Source: Epulopiscium sp. Nele67-Bin004 (GTDB lineage Bacteria > Bacillota_A > Clostridia > Lachnospirales > Cellulosilyticaceae). Taken from it: a stretch of 17,915 nucleotides of DNA. The notes beneath the pieces were generated by a model. It worked only from the letters and a program-made list of their open reading frames with translations. It did no database searches and was not told the DNA's origin. Of this stretch, positions 7,379-15,112 are shown one piece after another (the first letter of the stretch is position 1; each line of letters starts with the position of its first letter). A program made the position numbers and the translations under genes. The DNA lies in assembly GCA_002007315.1 (NCBI GenBank), contig LNZQ01000138.1:1-17915 (forward strand), read 5' to 3'.

Positions 7379-7822
7379 CTAAGTTAATTCTACTATTTTT
7401 AGTCGGGTAATTCCGTTATATTCTAATTCTTCGTCATAAAAATCTTCAAATTCAAGTTGCAATTTATTTAGTTGTTCTTTAGACATTTCTGGATCTTCAT
7501 CACCAAGTTTATTTAGTGCGTCACGTCTAGCAAGTCTAACAACAAGTTCATCATAAAATACTTGATCCTCATATGCATTTATCCACTCACTAACTTCTGA
7601 ACTTTCATAAGCATGAGTTGGCATAAATTCGCTATATTCTTCATCAAATTCAACAATATTTTCTAAGCCATTTTCTTTAGCTAGTCCAAATATTTTTTGT
7701 TCTAAAACAGAATGAGGCAAAATGCGTTCTTCTTTGGCTCTCATTCCATTTATTAATAAATTTCCAGCATACACTAAGTCTATCAACGTTTTAAATTCGT
7801 CTTCAGTTAATTCTAAATTCAT
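7379..7822 (-). CDS. Acidic protein of unknown function
   Basis: I do not recognise this 147-residue protein. It is strongly acidic (runs such as VEFDEEYSEF, LEFEDFYDEELEY) and has no signal peptide or membrane helix, so it should be cytoplasmic. 'LTEDEFKTLIDLVYAGNLLINGMR' at the N terminus looks like an amphipathic helical start, and the rest is predicted helical by composition. The ATG at 7822 follows AAAGGAG. It begins 11 bases after the HAD phosphatase stop, so the two probably share a transcript. The following 120 bases to the T-box promoter hold no clear terminator. Confidence 0.8.
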   Translation of the reverse strand: MNLELTEDEFKTLIDLVYAGNLLINGMRAKEERILPHSVLEQKIFGLAKENGLENIVEFDEEYSEFMPTHAYESSEVSEWINAYEDQVFYDELVVRLARRDALNKLGDEDPEMSKEQLNKLQLEFEDFYDEELEYNGITRLKIVELT

Positions 7823-7833
7823 ATTTTTCTCCT

Positions 7834-8571
7834 TTATTCAACAACTACAACATTTAATTGGTGTGGTCGTAGTTTATATATCATGTCTTTTCTTTCAACT
7901 ATAATTACGGCTTTTTCAGCAAGTTTTTCATCAGTACAAATTTGGCTCAATAATTCTTTAGTTGGATTAATAGCAAATGGTTTTCCGACCATACTAAGCA
8001 TAGTAAAATCACCTGCTGTGTCCCCATATGCATAACTTTTTGTTAGATCAATATCATATTTTTCAACCATTTCAAGTATAGCTTGCTTTTTGCTAACAGC
8101 GTCCCACATCGGAATAACATTGCCAGTATACTTGCCAGTATCATCTTTTTGATATATAGTTCCTCTATAATCATCAAGTTGATATTTATTCGACATTTCT
8201 CTAACAAGTTCGATAGGCGAACCTGATATTGCAACAACTTTATGTCCACGTTCTTTATGCCATTTAATTCTATCCCTAGAAAAAGTATACACCCTGTCCC
8301 CCTTCTGGTCTATAACTTTTTTTGCAATATACTCCATATGATATGGGGATAAGCCTTTAACAGCCTCAGTATAAACGTCAACCATAGTAAGCAAATACGT
8401 GTCATATTCACCTTGTCTTTTTGCCCATTTAAGATATGCTGGCTTAATATGCTGCTCCCATCTTGCTTGGTCAATCATTTCATATTTAATAAGTTTTTTA
8501 CACAACTCTGTAATTAATCCTTCTCTATAAATTGTCCCATCTATATCAAAAAATGCTACTATATTACTCAT
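7834..8571 (-). CDS. HAD superfamily phosphatase, subfamily IB (SerB-like)
   Basis: Cytoplasmic phosphohydrolase of the haloacid dehalogenase superfamily, 245 residues. Motif I is FFDIDGT with nucleophile Asp9 and acid/base Asp11; motif II is AISGSP; the motif III lysine lies in the SKKQAI segment; motif IV is YGDTAGDFTML, which holds the Mg-binding acids. The helical cap between motifs I and II (about residues 20-90) and the overall length fit the IB group, which includes phosphoserine phosphatase and the HAD-IB proteins of lipid or nucleotide metabolism. The substrate cannot be told from sequence. The ATG at 8571 follows AAGGAGTG. The gene is followed after 11 bases by the acidic protein gene. 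Confidence 0.9.
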   Translation of the reverse strand: MSNIVAFFDIDGTIYREGLITELCKKLIKYEMIDQARWEQHIKPAYLKWAKRQGEYDTYLLTMVDVYTEAVKGLSPYHMEYIAKKVIDQKGDRVYTFSRDRIKWHKERGHKVVAISGSPIELVREMSNKYQLDDYRGTIYQKDDTGKYTGNVIPMWDAVSKKQAILEMVEKYDIDLTKSYAYGDTAGDFTMLSMVGKPFAINPTKELLSQICTDEKLAEKAVIIVERKDMIYKLRPHQLNVVVVE

Positions 8572-8592
8572 AATATCACTCCTTCTACTTAA

Positions 8593-8621
8593 AAGTGGCG
8601 GACTATTTTGTCACACCACTT
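8593..8621 (-). terminator. Possible weak terminator after the CBS-domain gene
   Basis: AAGTGG/CCACTT arms with an inner GAC/GTC pairing lie between the CBS-domain gene and the HAD gene. The T-tract on the minus strand is short (TTTTAAG), so it may only attenuate. Confidence 0.35.
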
Positions 8622-8646
8622 ATTATTCTACATCTATTAGATTTTA

Positions 8647-9477
8647 TTATACGTAGGCAGGTTGTAAATATACTTTTATTTTTTCCACTCTATTAAATTT
8701 TATTTTATTTACTTCAAAAGTTACATCTTTATAATTAGCTTTGGCATCTTGTGTCGGCATATTTCCTATCAAATGCACAACAAATCCGCCTATTGTCTCA
8801 AAGTTTTCGGTATGAATATCTAATTTAAAATATTTATTTATAGCATCAATATGAGTTAACCCATCAACGATATACGTCCCATCTGCTATTTTATAAATTT
8901 CCTCATATTCTTCGTTGCGTTCATACAGCATATCATTTGCCATATCTTTTATTATATCACTAATTGTTACTATCCCTGCAAAATCTCCATACTCGTCAAT
9001 CAATATTGCCATATGATTGTTAGAGCGGTGAAGTTCAATCAAAAGTTTATCTACACTTTTAGTTTCTGGTACAAAATAAGGTTGTTGTATTATCTCTAAT
9101 ATATCAATATTTTTTGCATCTTGGTTCAAAAGTATGCTCAGTATATCTTTTTTTTCTAATATTCCTATTATGTTGTGTGTATTTTCTTTGTATATAGGAT
9201 ATTTTGAATAATCATTTTGAATGACTTCTTCAATTATATCTTCTTTAGATTCTAGTATATCAAACATAATACATTCAACTCTAGGTGTCATTATTGACTT
9301 TGCTTGTCTGTCCATATTTAAGATGTCACTTGTTAGCACTTCGATTTCTTGACAAAGTTCTTGCTTATTTAATATCTTTTTACTTAGCCATTTTATCAAT
9401 CTTTCAAAATATTTATGCCCCAAAATTATCCCTAAAATTAATGATATAAGCGATACTACAACGACTTGACTTTCCAA
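8647..9477 (-). CDS. CBS-pair / CorC-HlyC domain protein with a single membrane helix
   Basis: This 276-residue protein has one N-terminal membrane segment (VVVVSLISLILGIILGHKYF-like, residues 4-24), a paired CBS domain (about 62-185; SIMTPRVECIMFD, SKYPIYKE, GILEKKDIL, MAILIDEYGDFAGIVTISDII) and a C-terminal CorC/HlyC transporter-associated domain (about 195-272; DGTYIVDGLTHIDAINKYF, ETIGGFVVHLIGNMP). Typical TlyC/CNNM-family exporters are 420-450 residues, with a four-helix DUF21 membrane domain before the CBS pair. Here that domain is reduced to one helix, so direct ion transport is doubtful; a regulatory or membrane-tethered adenine-nucleotide sensor is more likely. The start is TTG at 9477, supported by AGGGGGA seven bases upstream. 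It follows the Lon-like protease gene in the same direction. Confidence 0.88.
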   Translation of the reverse strand: MESQVVVVSLISLILGIILGHKYFERLIKWLSKKILNKQELCQEIEVLTSDILNMDRQAKSIMTPRVECIMFDILESKEDIIEEVIQNDYSKYPIYKENTHNIIGILEKKDILSILLNQDAKNIDILEIIQQPYFVPETKSVDKLLIELHRSNNHMAILIDEYGDFAGIVTISDIIKDMANDMLYERNEEYEEIYKIADGTYIVDGLTHIDAINKYFKLDIHTENFETIGGFVVHLIGNMPTQDAKANYKDVTFEVNKIKFNRVEKIKVYLQPAYV

Positions 9478-9546
9478 ATAATATTCCCCCTATATTTATT
9501 TATAGGTTACACTATATGTTGATACAGGGGTTTAATATTCGTAGTT

Positions 9547-11841
9547 TTATCTATTTTTTTTAGATAATAGCCTTAATTTTTCGTAAACTTTTGTCTCAAT
9601 TTGCTTATAACTTTCTCCCATAAGCAGTTCAAGTCCTTGCTCATATCTTCTGATAGGATAAATATGAAATTTTCCTTCTTTAATTGCTTGAATAATTTCT
9701 TCACTTAATACTAAATCACGTTGATTTTGATATGGAATAATTACTCCTTGATCTTTTGTAAACCCTTTTTCTTTGCACGCCCTAAAAAAGCCTTCTATTT
9801 TTTCAGTAAGTCCCCCTACTGGTTGAATTTCTCCAAATTGATTGATTGAACCTGTAACTGCTAAATTTTGATTTATTGGTACACGTGATAAACTAGAAAT
9901 AATCGCATACAACTGTGCACTTGATGCACTATCCCCATCTACACCTGAATAATTTTGCTCCATACATATTTTACAACTTAAACTTGGTTCAAAATATTGT
10001 GCAAAATGATTTCCCAAAAATCCTTCTATAATCTCAATACCTTTTGTATGAATATTACCGCTCATATCTGATGCTTTTTCTATATTGATTACACCTTTTT
10101 GCCCTCTATAGGTGGTTGCCGTAATTTTAACTGGTTGCCCAATTTTATTTTCACCCACATTGTAGACAGCAAGACCATTTATTTGCCCAATTTTACGCCC
10201 TTTAACATTAAGCAAAATTGTATTTGTCTTATAATTATCTTTAATATTTCGACTAACTTTACCCATCATAGTTTTTTTAAAGGCAATTGCTTCTTCAATA
10301 TTTTTTGCCGTAATAGTTGAGTTTGCAATTGAATTTGCTTCACGTATTAGTGTATGAATAGGAGTTATATTTGTACTTAGCTTATCACTTCGACTTTGGT
10401 TATATCGTATCGCTTTTAAAAGAGCCTCACAAGTTACAGGACGCAATTGCTCTTGCTCACATTGTTTTTTTATCTTATAGCCAATCTTTTCTATAGTTTG
10501 TTTTGTATAGCTCATTTCATCTTCAAAGTCTACACGTAGCTTAAATAATTTAGAAAATTCGTTGTCATAGATATTTAATGTTTCATATAGGTGATGACTT
10601 CCTATTAATATTACTTTCATAGGAGCATTAATAAATTCTGGTTCAATATACTTTGTAGTTGTAATAGATGTCGTTTGTGGACTTTGCATTTTTATAACAC
10701 CATCTCTTAACGTTGCTCTAAGAGCTTGCCACCCTCCAACCGATTCAACCAAATCTTCAGCTCTAATAATCAAATATCCGCCTATTGCTTGATGTAATAC
10801 CCCGGCTTCTATTGACATCACATTTATTTTAGACAAGTCTTGGTCTGGCATAACTTTTATGCTTCCGACTAATTTCCCGTATGATAAATCTCTATCTGTA
10901 ATTATTGGCATAGTTGTATTAACTGAGTTATCAACTAAAAGATTTACTTCATATTTTAATAGCAAATCATTAACTGTTTTTCGTGACAATATAGGAAAAA
11001 ATTCGGGAATGCGTTCGTCCGTATCAGTTGGCATAAACAGCTCTGAATTTTCTAATATGTCATTAAATATTCCTTCAAAATATTCCTCTAATTCTGGATA
11101 ATGCCTATATTTTGTTTTTAAACACTTAATCAAACACATAACTTCTTTTATTAGTTTCTCATCTAACAAATTTATCAACTCAAGTTCTACATCTGCTTCT
11201 ACTTGTTGCAAATGTTCGATCGTTTCTTTAGCTAAACAAGCTAAATCATTAGAATTTTGTCTAATTTCTACCTCATTTAATTGACAATCTTCTTGTTCAA
11301 CAAAAGATATTCCACCATCAACTATATTTAATATGAACCCTAATTCTTTAGCTTGCTCTGCTAAAATTGTTAACATCAAGTTTTTCTCATACTCTAATTC
11401 TGTGATTTTACTCTCTTTAACTTTTTGTATATCTATACTATTTAGTTGATTTGCTAACTCGTTTTTTACAAAATAAGAAAACTCCTTCATGTCATCTTGA
11501 AGTATAGTCCCATCGCCAGCCTCCATATATATTATACGTGGTTTTGACGGGTTATTAAAATTATATAAATAGCACAAATCATTAGGCACTTTACCCGTTT
11601 GTGCGTTATCTTCAATTATTGATTTAATTTCATCAAAAAAATCTTCACAAGCTTCTGATGTCACATAAATGTTATACCCTTTATGGTTTAAGTTAAGACC
11701 AAACTTTAATGCTTCTATCGCTTCTTCTTGACCTATAATTCCGTCTGACCCATCGATTTGTTCAGTAGTTTCAAACGAAAAATCAGAAGGTTGATATGAA
11801 CTGCACAACTGCTTCCAAGACATCTCTTTTCTTTTTATCAT
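9547..11841 (-). CDS. Lon-family protease with degenerate Walker A (LonC-like)
   Basis: A 764-residue member of the Lon-related protease family (AAA_32-type N-terminal module plus Lon proteolytic domain). The protease domain is intact: the catalytic Ser638 in DGDSASSA and Lys681 in GGLTEKIEG are 43 residues apart, as in E. coli Lon (Ser679/Lys722). A long helical insert spans about residues 110-290. The AAA+ start reads GYNIYVTSEACEDFF (56-69). Relatives have a Walker A loop like GPPGTGKT there, so the nucleotide-binding Gly/Lys/Thr residues are missing. This matches the LonC subgroup described as ATP-independent. I chose the ATG at 11841 because GAGGGG precedes it; an upstream in-frame start at 11931 would translate the leader. 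It is transcribed towards the CBS-domain gene. Confidence 0.9.
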   Translation of the reverse strand: MIKRKEMSWKQLCSSYQPSDFSFETTEQIDGSDGIIGQEEAIEALKFGLNLNHKGYNIYVTSEACEDFFDEIKSIIEDNAQTGKVPNDLCYLYNFNNPSKPRIIYMEAGDGTILQDDMKEFSYFVKNELANQLNSIDIQKVKESKITELEYEKNLMLTILAEQAKELGFILNIVDGGISFVEQEDCQLNEVEIRQNSNDLACLAKETIEHLQQVEADVELELINLLDEKLIKEVMCLIKCLKTKYRHYPELEEYFEGIFNDILENSELFMPTDTDERIPEFFPILSRKTVNDLLLKYEVNLLVDNSVNTTMPIITDRDLSYGKLVGSIKVMPDQDLSKINVMSIEAGVLHQAIGGYLIIRAEDLVESVGGWQALRATLRDGVIKMQSPQTTSITTTKYIEPEFINAPMKVILIGSHHLYETLNIYDNEFSKLFKLRVDFEDEMSYTKQTIEKIGYKIKKQCEQEQLRPVTCEALLKAIRYNQSRSDKLSTNITPIHTLIREANSIANSTITAKNIEEAIAFKKTMMGKVSRNIKDNYKTNTILLNVKGRKIGQINGLAVYNVGENKIGQPVKITATTYRGQKGVINIEKASDMSGNIHTKGIEIIEGFLGNHFAQYFEPSLSCKICMEQNYSGVDGDSASSAQLYAIISSLSRVPINQNLAVTGSINQFGEIQPVGGLTEKIEGFFRACKEKGFTKDQGVIIPYQNQRDLVLSEEIIQAIKEGKFHIYPIRRYEQGLELLMGESYKQIETKVYEKLRLLSKKNR

Positions 11842-11922
11842 ATTTTTCCCCTCCTCTATAATACTATATTCAAAGGGGCTTATACTCTTTACTACAAAAA
11901 ACGATATTTTTTGACATAACAG

Positions 11923-11948
11923 GTACTGCATAAAAATATATGCAGTAC
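11923..11948. terminator. Perfect 10-bp stem-loop downstream of the small membrane protein gene
   Basis: GTACTGCATA pairs fully with TATGCAGTAC across a 6-base loop. It lies ten bases after the stop at 11959 and at the end of the spoIID-queA-small-protein run, where a terminator is expected. Neither strand has a proper T-tract directly after it (minus: CTGTTATGTC), so it may be a 3' stabiliser or a protein site instead. Confidence 0.45.
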
Positions 11949-11958
11949 ACTCAATTAT

Positions 11959-12183
11959 TTATAGATAGTCTTCTTGTGCTGGTAATACAAACATCTTAAT
12001 CATTAGATATGAAAAAATACAAAACCAAGTTATTAATAAAAGTGGTCTTATCTTTTTACAAGTATCTGAAAATGTGCAGCCTATAATAACACCTACAAGC
12101 ATAATAGATGCTTTTAAAAGTGTCCATTCTTCAACTCCAAATTCAGATACTTTGTCATTTACTAAGTCGATCATATCGCTCAT
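11959..12183 (-). CDS. Small two-helix membrane protein
   Basis: This 74-residue protein has a short N-terminal amphipathic part ending in 'EEWTLLKASIMLVGVIIG' and two hydrophobic segments (about 22-40 and 46-66) separated by TCKKIRP. It resembles a family of very short clostridial proteins that databases often label 'permease of phosphate ABC transporter', a name without functional support; the shared feature is the W..LLK....G..IG start. A strong ribosome site (AAGGAGGG) before the ATG at 12183 supports translation. It starts about 33 bases after queA ends and no terminator intervenes, so it is probably co-transcribed with queA. Confidence 0.78.
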   Translation of the reverse strand: MSDMIDLVNDKVSEFGVEEWTLLKASIMLVGVIIGCTFSDTCKKIRPLLLITWFCIFSYLMIKMFVLPAQEDYL

Positions 12184-12216
12184 GTGATTACCCTCCTTTT
12201 TAGTTTGATTTCTATA

Positions 12217-13254
12217 TTATAACCCATTTTCTGTTATTAGCATAGCATCTCCAAAACTAAAAAATCTATACTTTTCATCAACAGCAGTGTTGTAAGCATT
12301 TAATATATTTTCTTTTCCGCACATAGTGGCAACAAGCATTATTAATGTTGATTCTGGCAAATGAAAATTCGTTATTAATGAATCTACGCATTTAAACTTA
12401 TATCCAGGATATATAAAAATATTTGTCCAACCACTTGATGGGGTAATATATCCCGTGTCATCAGCATTTGTTTCTAACGTCCTTGTGCTAGTAGTTCCGA
12501 CCGATATAATTTTCCCGCCATTTTTTTTAGCTGTGTTTAAGATATTTGCATTTTCCTCGTCTATAACATAAAATTCTGAATGCATCTCATGTTCTAATAC
12601 ATTTTCTACTTTGACTGGTCTAAATGTCCCTAGCCCTACATGAAGTGTGATGTACGCCACATATACACCTTTATTTTTAAGTTGTTGTAATAACTCGTTA
12701 GTAAAATGTAGCCCTGCTGTTGGAGCAGCCGCACTGCCATCAAATTTAGAGTACACAGTCTGGTATCTTTCTTTATCTTCAAGTTTTTCATGGATATATG
12801 GAGGTAACGGCATCTCTCCTAATTTATCCAAAACTTGCTCCCAAATTCCATCATATTCAAAACTTGCTATCCTTTTTCCGTCTTCTATTATATTTTCGAT
12901 TGTTGCTGTTAAAATTCCGTCACCAAATACAATTTTATCGCCAACTTTAGCTTTTTTTCCTGGCTTAACTAGAACTTCCCATTTTTTCTCATCTAATCTA
13001 GTTAATAAAAGAAACTCAACTTTTCCACCTGAACTTTGTTTTTGACCAAATAATCTTGCTGGTATTACTCTTGTATTGTTAAGAACTACACAATCCCCCT
13101 CTTGGATATAATCTATTATGTTATAAAACTTTGAGTGCGTTATTTCGCCACTATTTTTATTTATAACCATAAGTTTTGAGGCTGTTCTGTCTTCTAAAGG
13201 TGTTTGTGCTATTAAATTATCTGGTAAATCAAAGTAAAAATCTGTGGTTTTCAT
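12217..13254 (-). CDS. queA: S-adenosylmethionine:tRNA ribosyltransferase-isomerase QueA
   Basis: Makes epoxyqueuosine at tRNA position 34 (GUN anticodons) by transferring and isomerising the ribosyl part of SAM. The 345-residue protein has the normal length and typical motifs: [19 protein letters not shown] at the start, [15 protein letters not shown], '[22 protein letters not shown]' (partly conserved core), '[14 protein letters not shown]', 'GTTSTRTLE' and '[16 protein letters not shown]'. AGGAGAAA precedes the ATG at 13254. The start is 19 bases after the spoIID-like gene. The tgt gene that commonly follows queA is not present here; the small membrane protein gene takes its place. Confidence 0.97.
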   Translation of the reverse strand: MKTTDFYFDLPDNLIAQTPLEDRTASKLMVINKNSGEITHSKFYNIIDYIQEGDCVVLNNTRVIPARLFGQKQSSGGKVEFLLLTRLDEKKWEVLVKPGKKAKVGDKIVFGDGILTATIENIIEDGKRIASFEYDGIWEQVLDKLGEMPLPPYIHEKLEDKERYQTVYSKFDGSAAAPTAGLHFTNELLQQLKNKGVYVAYITLHVGLGTFRPVKVENVLEHEMHSEFYVIDEENANILNTAKKNGGKIISVGTTSTRTLETNADDTGYITPSSGWTNIFIYPGYKFKCVDSLITNFHLPESTLIMLVATMCGKENILNAYNTAVDEKYRFFSFGDAMLITENGL

Positions 13255-13272
13255 CCCGTTTCTCCTATAAGT

Positions 13273-14778
13273 TTATCTAATTTCTACGCCTTGGTAGTAG
13301 TATTGTATTATTTCTTTATAAGTATAACCTGCTTCAGCCATACCTTTAGCACCACTTTGGCTCATGCCAACGCCATGCCCCCAACCTTTCCCATATATAG
13401 TAAAATCACCATAAACTACTTCATAACTTTCTTTTTCAGTGTTTAAAGTAGCATACGTAATTATTGGTTCATTTAATTGTTCTAAGTTGTATAAGTCGCC
13501 AAATTCATCTAACCACGGTGTCAATATTGTTTTTGAAGTAGCTCCTTGTACAAAAATCATTTCTGATAGCGGTGCACTCGCCATATGATTTGAAACCGTT
13601 ATTTCTTCAACATCTTGTTGAGTTGTGCCAGATGCAGACGCCACATAAAGCGAGTGGCTTGACGTTGGACGTTGGGCAGACGGGTTACTTGTTTCTTGTT
13701 GTACTACTTCAAAACTGTTATTAAAGTCTTCACTATATGGGCTAAAACTATACATCTGACTGTTCAAAACTCCATCTGAAAAGTTACCAAAAAAATTACG
13801 TGTATCCAAATAATTTAGTACATAATTACTATTACTTCCTACTATTTGAAGTTCAGAAACACTTCCACCATCACCACGTTCTGTAATTTTTACCGCTTCA
13901 ATTGTGCCTATATTTTGTCCTAGTCTATTTAAAACGTTGCTAATTTCGGCAAATGTAACATCTCTTTCCCACGGCTGTACAAACGGATCTGTTTCATATA
14001 TATCTGGAACTGCTTGTAAATACTCAACTTCGTTACCCCATACATATTTTGCATTTTCTGTGTAGCCACCACTTGTCGAAAAATATAATGCTTCAGCAAC
14101 TTGCCCGTTATACATTACAATCTCGCCTTTTGTGCTATTCACCGCACTCGTACTTCTAGGGTCTTCTTTTGATATACCCCCATAAACTTGGCTATTTGTT
14201 GTATCAACCACATCATATCCATACGCATCAAATCTGCCAGTATAATAAGTTGCTACCGTTCTAGCAACAACTGCCTGTGCTTTTAGCGCCTCCGTCGGCC
14301 AGCTTGCACTCATTTCTGACGGCACTACCCCATACAAATATTCTTCAACATCAACCACATTGACCGCCGTAAGCCCATTTCTACCCGTAACAAGTTCTAT
14401 AGCCCCTCTATATTTGTTGCCTCCAACTGTAATAACTGGAAAATTATAATCATCGTCTGTACCCATAAATGCTATAGATCTTTCGCCATAAGTTGTTATT
14501 AAAATAGTTTCACCATTTTTATCCAAAATTTCTATGTAGGTGTCCGAATTATGTGGTCTAATCATTATTAAATTGTGGTCTAGCGAACCCGTTTGCACAA
14601 ATTTATCTCCGTCCATATACCCTGTTTTTATAGGCGTGTCACTTTCGATAGTTATAGTTTTTATAGATTCAAGTCCAACTCTAATGTTGTTCGGACTGCT
14701 TGCAAATACACTGTTATTTGGCATAATAGCCATTATCCCCACGACAGCTATCGTTACAAATTTTTTAATCATTTTCAT
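13273..14778 (-). CDS. SpoIID/LytB-domain exported protein
   Basis: Probable peptidoglycan lytic transglycosylase of the SpoIID/LytB family, acting outside the membrane. The 501-residue protein starts with a signal peptide (KMIKKFVTIAVVGIMAIMPNNSVFA). A beta-rich region follows, then the SpoIID core: 'VVDVEEYLYGVVPSEMSASW' with likely catalytic Glu155, 'ALKAQAVVARTVATYY', 'QVYGGI', 'ALYFSTSGGYTENAKYVWG' and the C-terminal GKGWGHGVGMSQSGAKGMAEAGY. A Ser/Thr-rich, poorly conserved stretch of about 90 residues (about 345-440) interrupts the core before the last block; canonical SpoIID is about 340 residues. In spore formers the prototype digests septal wall during engulfment. This one could instead be a vegetative paralogue. 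AAGGGG precedes the ATG at 14778. Confidence 0.9.
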   Translation of the reverse strand: MKMIKKFVTIAVVGIMAIMPNNSVFASSPNNIRVGLESIKTITIESDTPIKTGYMDGDKFVQTGSLDHNLIMIRPHNSDTYIEILDKNGETILITTYGERSIAFMGTDDDYNFPVITVGGNKYRGAIELVTGRNGLTAVNVVDVEEYLYGVVPSEMSASWPTEALKAQAVVARTVATYYTGRFDAYGYDVVDTTNSQVYGGISKEDPRSTSAVNSTKGEIVMYNGQVAEALYFSTSGGYTENAKYVWGNEVEYLQAVPDIYETDPFVQPWERDVTFAEISNVLNRLGQNIGTIEAVKITERGDGGSVSELQIVGSNSNYVLNYLDTRNFFGNFSDGVLNSQMYSFSPYSEDFNNSFEVVQQETSNPSAQRPTSSHSLYVASASGTTQQDVEEITVSNHMASAPLSEMIFVQGATSKTILTPWLDEFGDLYNLEQLNEPIITYATLNTEKESYEVVYGDFTIYGKGWGHGVGMSQSGAKGMAEAGYTYKEIIQYYYQGVEIR

Positions 14779-14803
14779 ACCCCTTTTTAATATTTTTATT
14801 CAA

Positions 14804-14834
14804 AACAAAAAGACATAAAAATTATGTCCTTTTA
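14804..14834 (-). terminator. Rho-independent terminator after crh
   Basis: On the minus strand AAAAGGACATAA pairs with TTATGTCTTTTT across a 3-base loop. A T-rich run follows (TTTTTGTTTTG). It closes the murB-rapZ-whiA-crh unit and separates it from the spoIID-like gene 25 bases further on. Confidence 0.82.
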
Positions 14835-14847
14835 TTTTTGCTTTATC

Positions 14848-15111
14848 TTATACCACTTCTTCAAGTGATAAAAATTGTACTAACGCTTCCGTCGCTTCTT
14901 TTTCGTCTTCCCCGTCAACTACTAGTTCTATACTTTCCCCTTTTATAGTACCTAGTGACATCATACCCATAATACTTTTTGCATTAACCTTTTTATCAAG
15001 CACCTCAATAAAAATTTCACTTTGATACTTGCTTGCTAGCTGAACAAATAATGCAGCTGGTCTTGCTTCCAGACCGTTTTTGAATTGCAATACTACTGTT
15101 TCCTTAACCAT
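14848..15111 (-). CDS. crh: HPr-family regulator with Glu at position 15 (Crh-like)
   Basis: An 87-residue HPr-fold protein. In true HPr, His15 carries phosphate between enzyme I and the EII sugar transporters. Here that position is Glu (NGLEARPAALF, Glu15), so it cannot act in the phosphotransfer chain. Ser46, the site of HPr kinase, is kept within KSIMGMMSLG. This is the pattern of Bacillus Crh (Gln15, Ser46), a cofactor for catabolite control, and the gene also sits directly after whiA as crh does in Bacillus. AGGAGG overlaps the last whiA codons, and only 1 base separates the genes. A C-terminal acidic segment (DGEDEKEATEAL) is normal for the family. Confidence 0.9.
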   Translation of the reverse strand: MVKETVVLQFKNGLEARPAALFVQLASKYQSEIFIEVLDKKVNAKSIMGMMSLGTIKGESIELVVDGEDEKEATEALVQFLSLEEVV

Positions 15112-15112
15112 G

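Noticed and set aside
11842..11931. N-terminal extension of the Lon-like protease
   Set aside because: The extension would translate through the GAGGGG ribosome site of the ATG at 11841 and has no family similarity.
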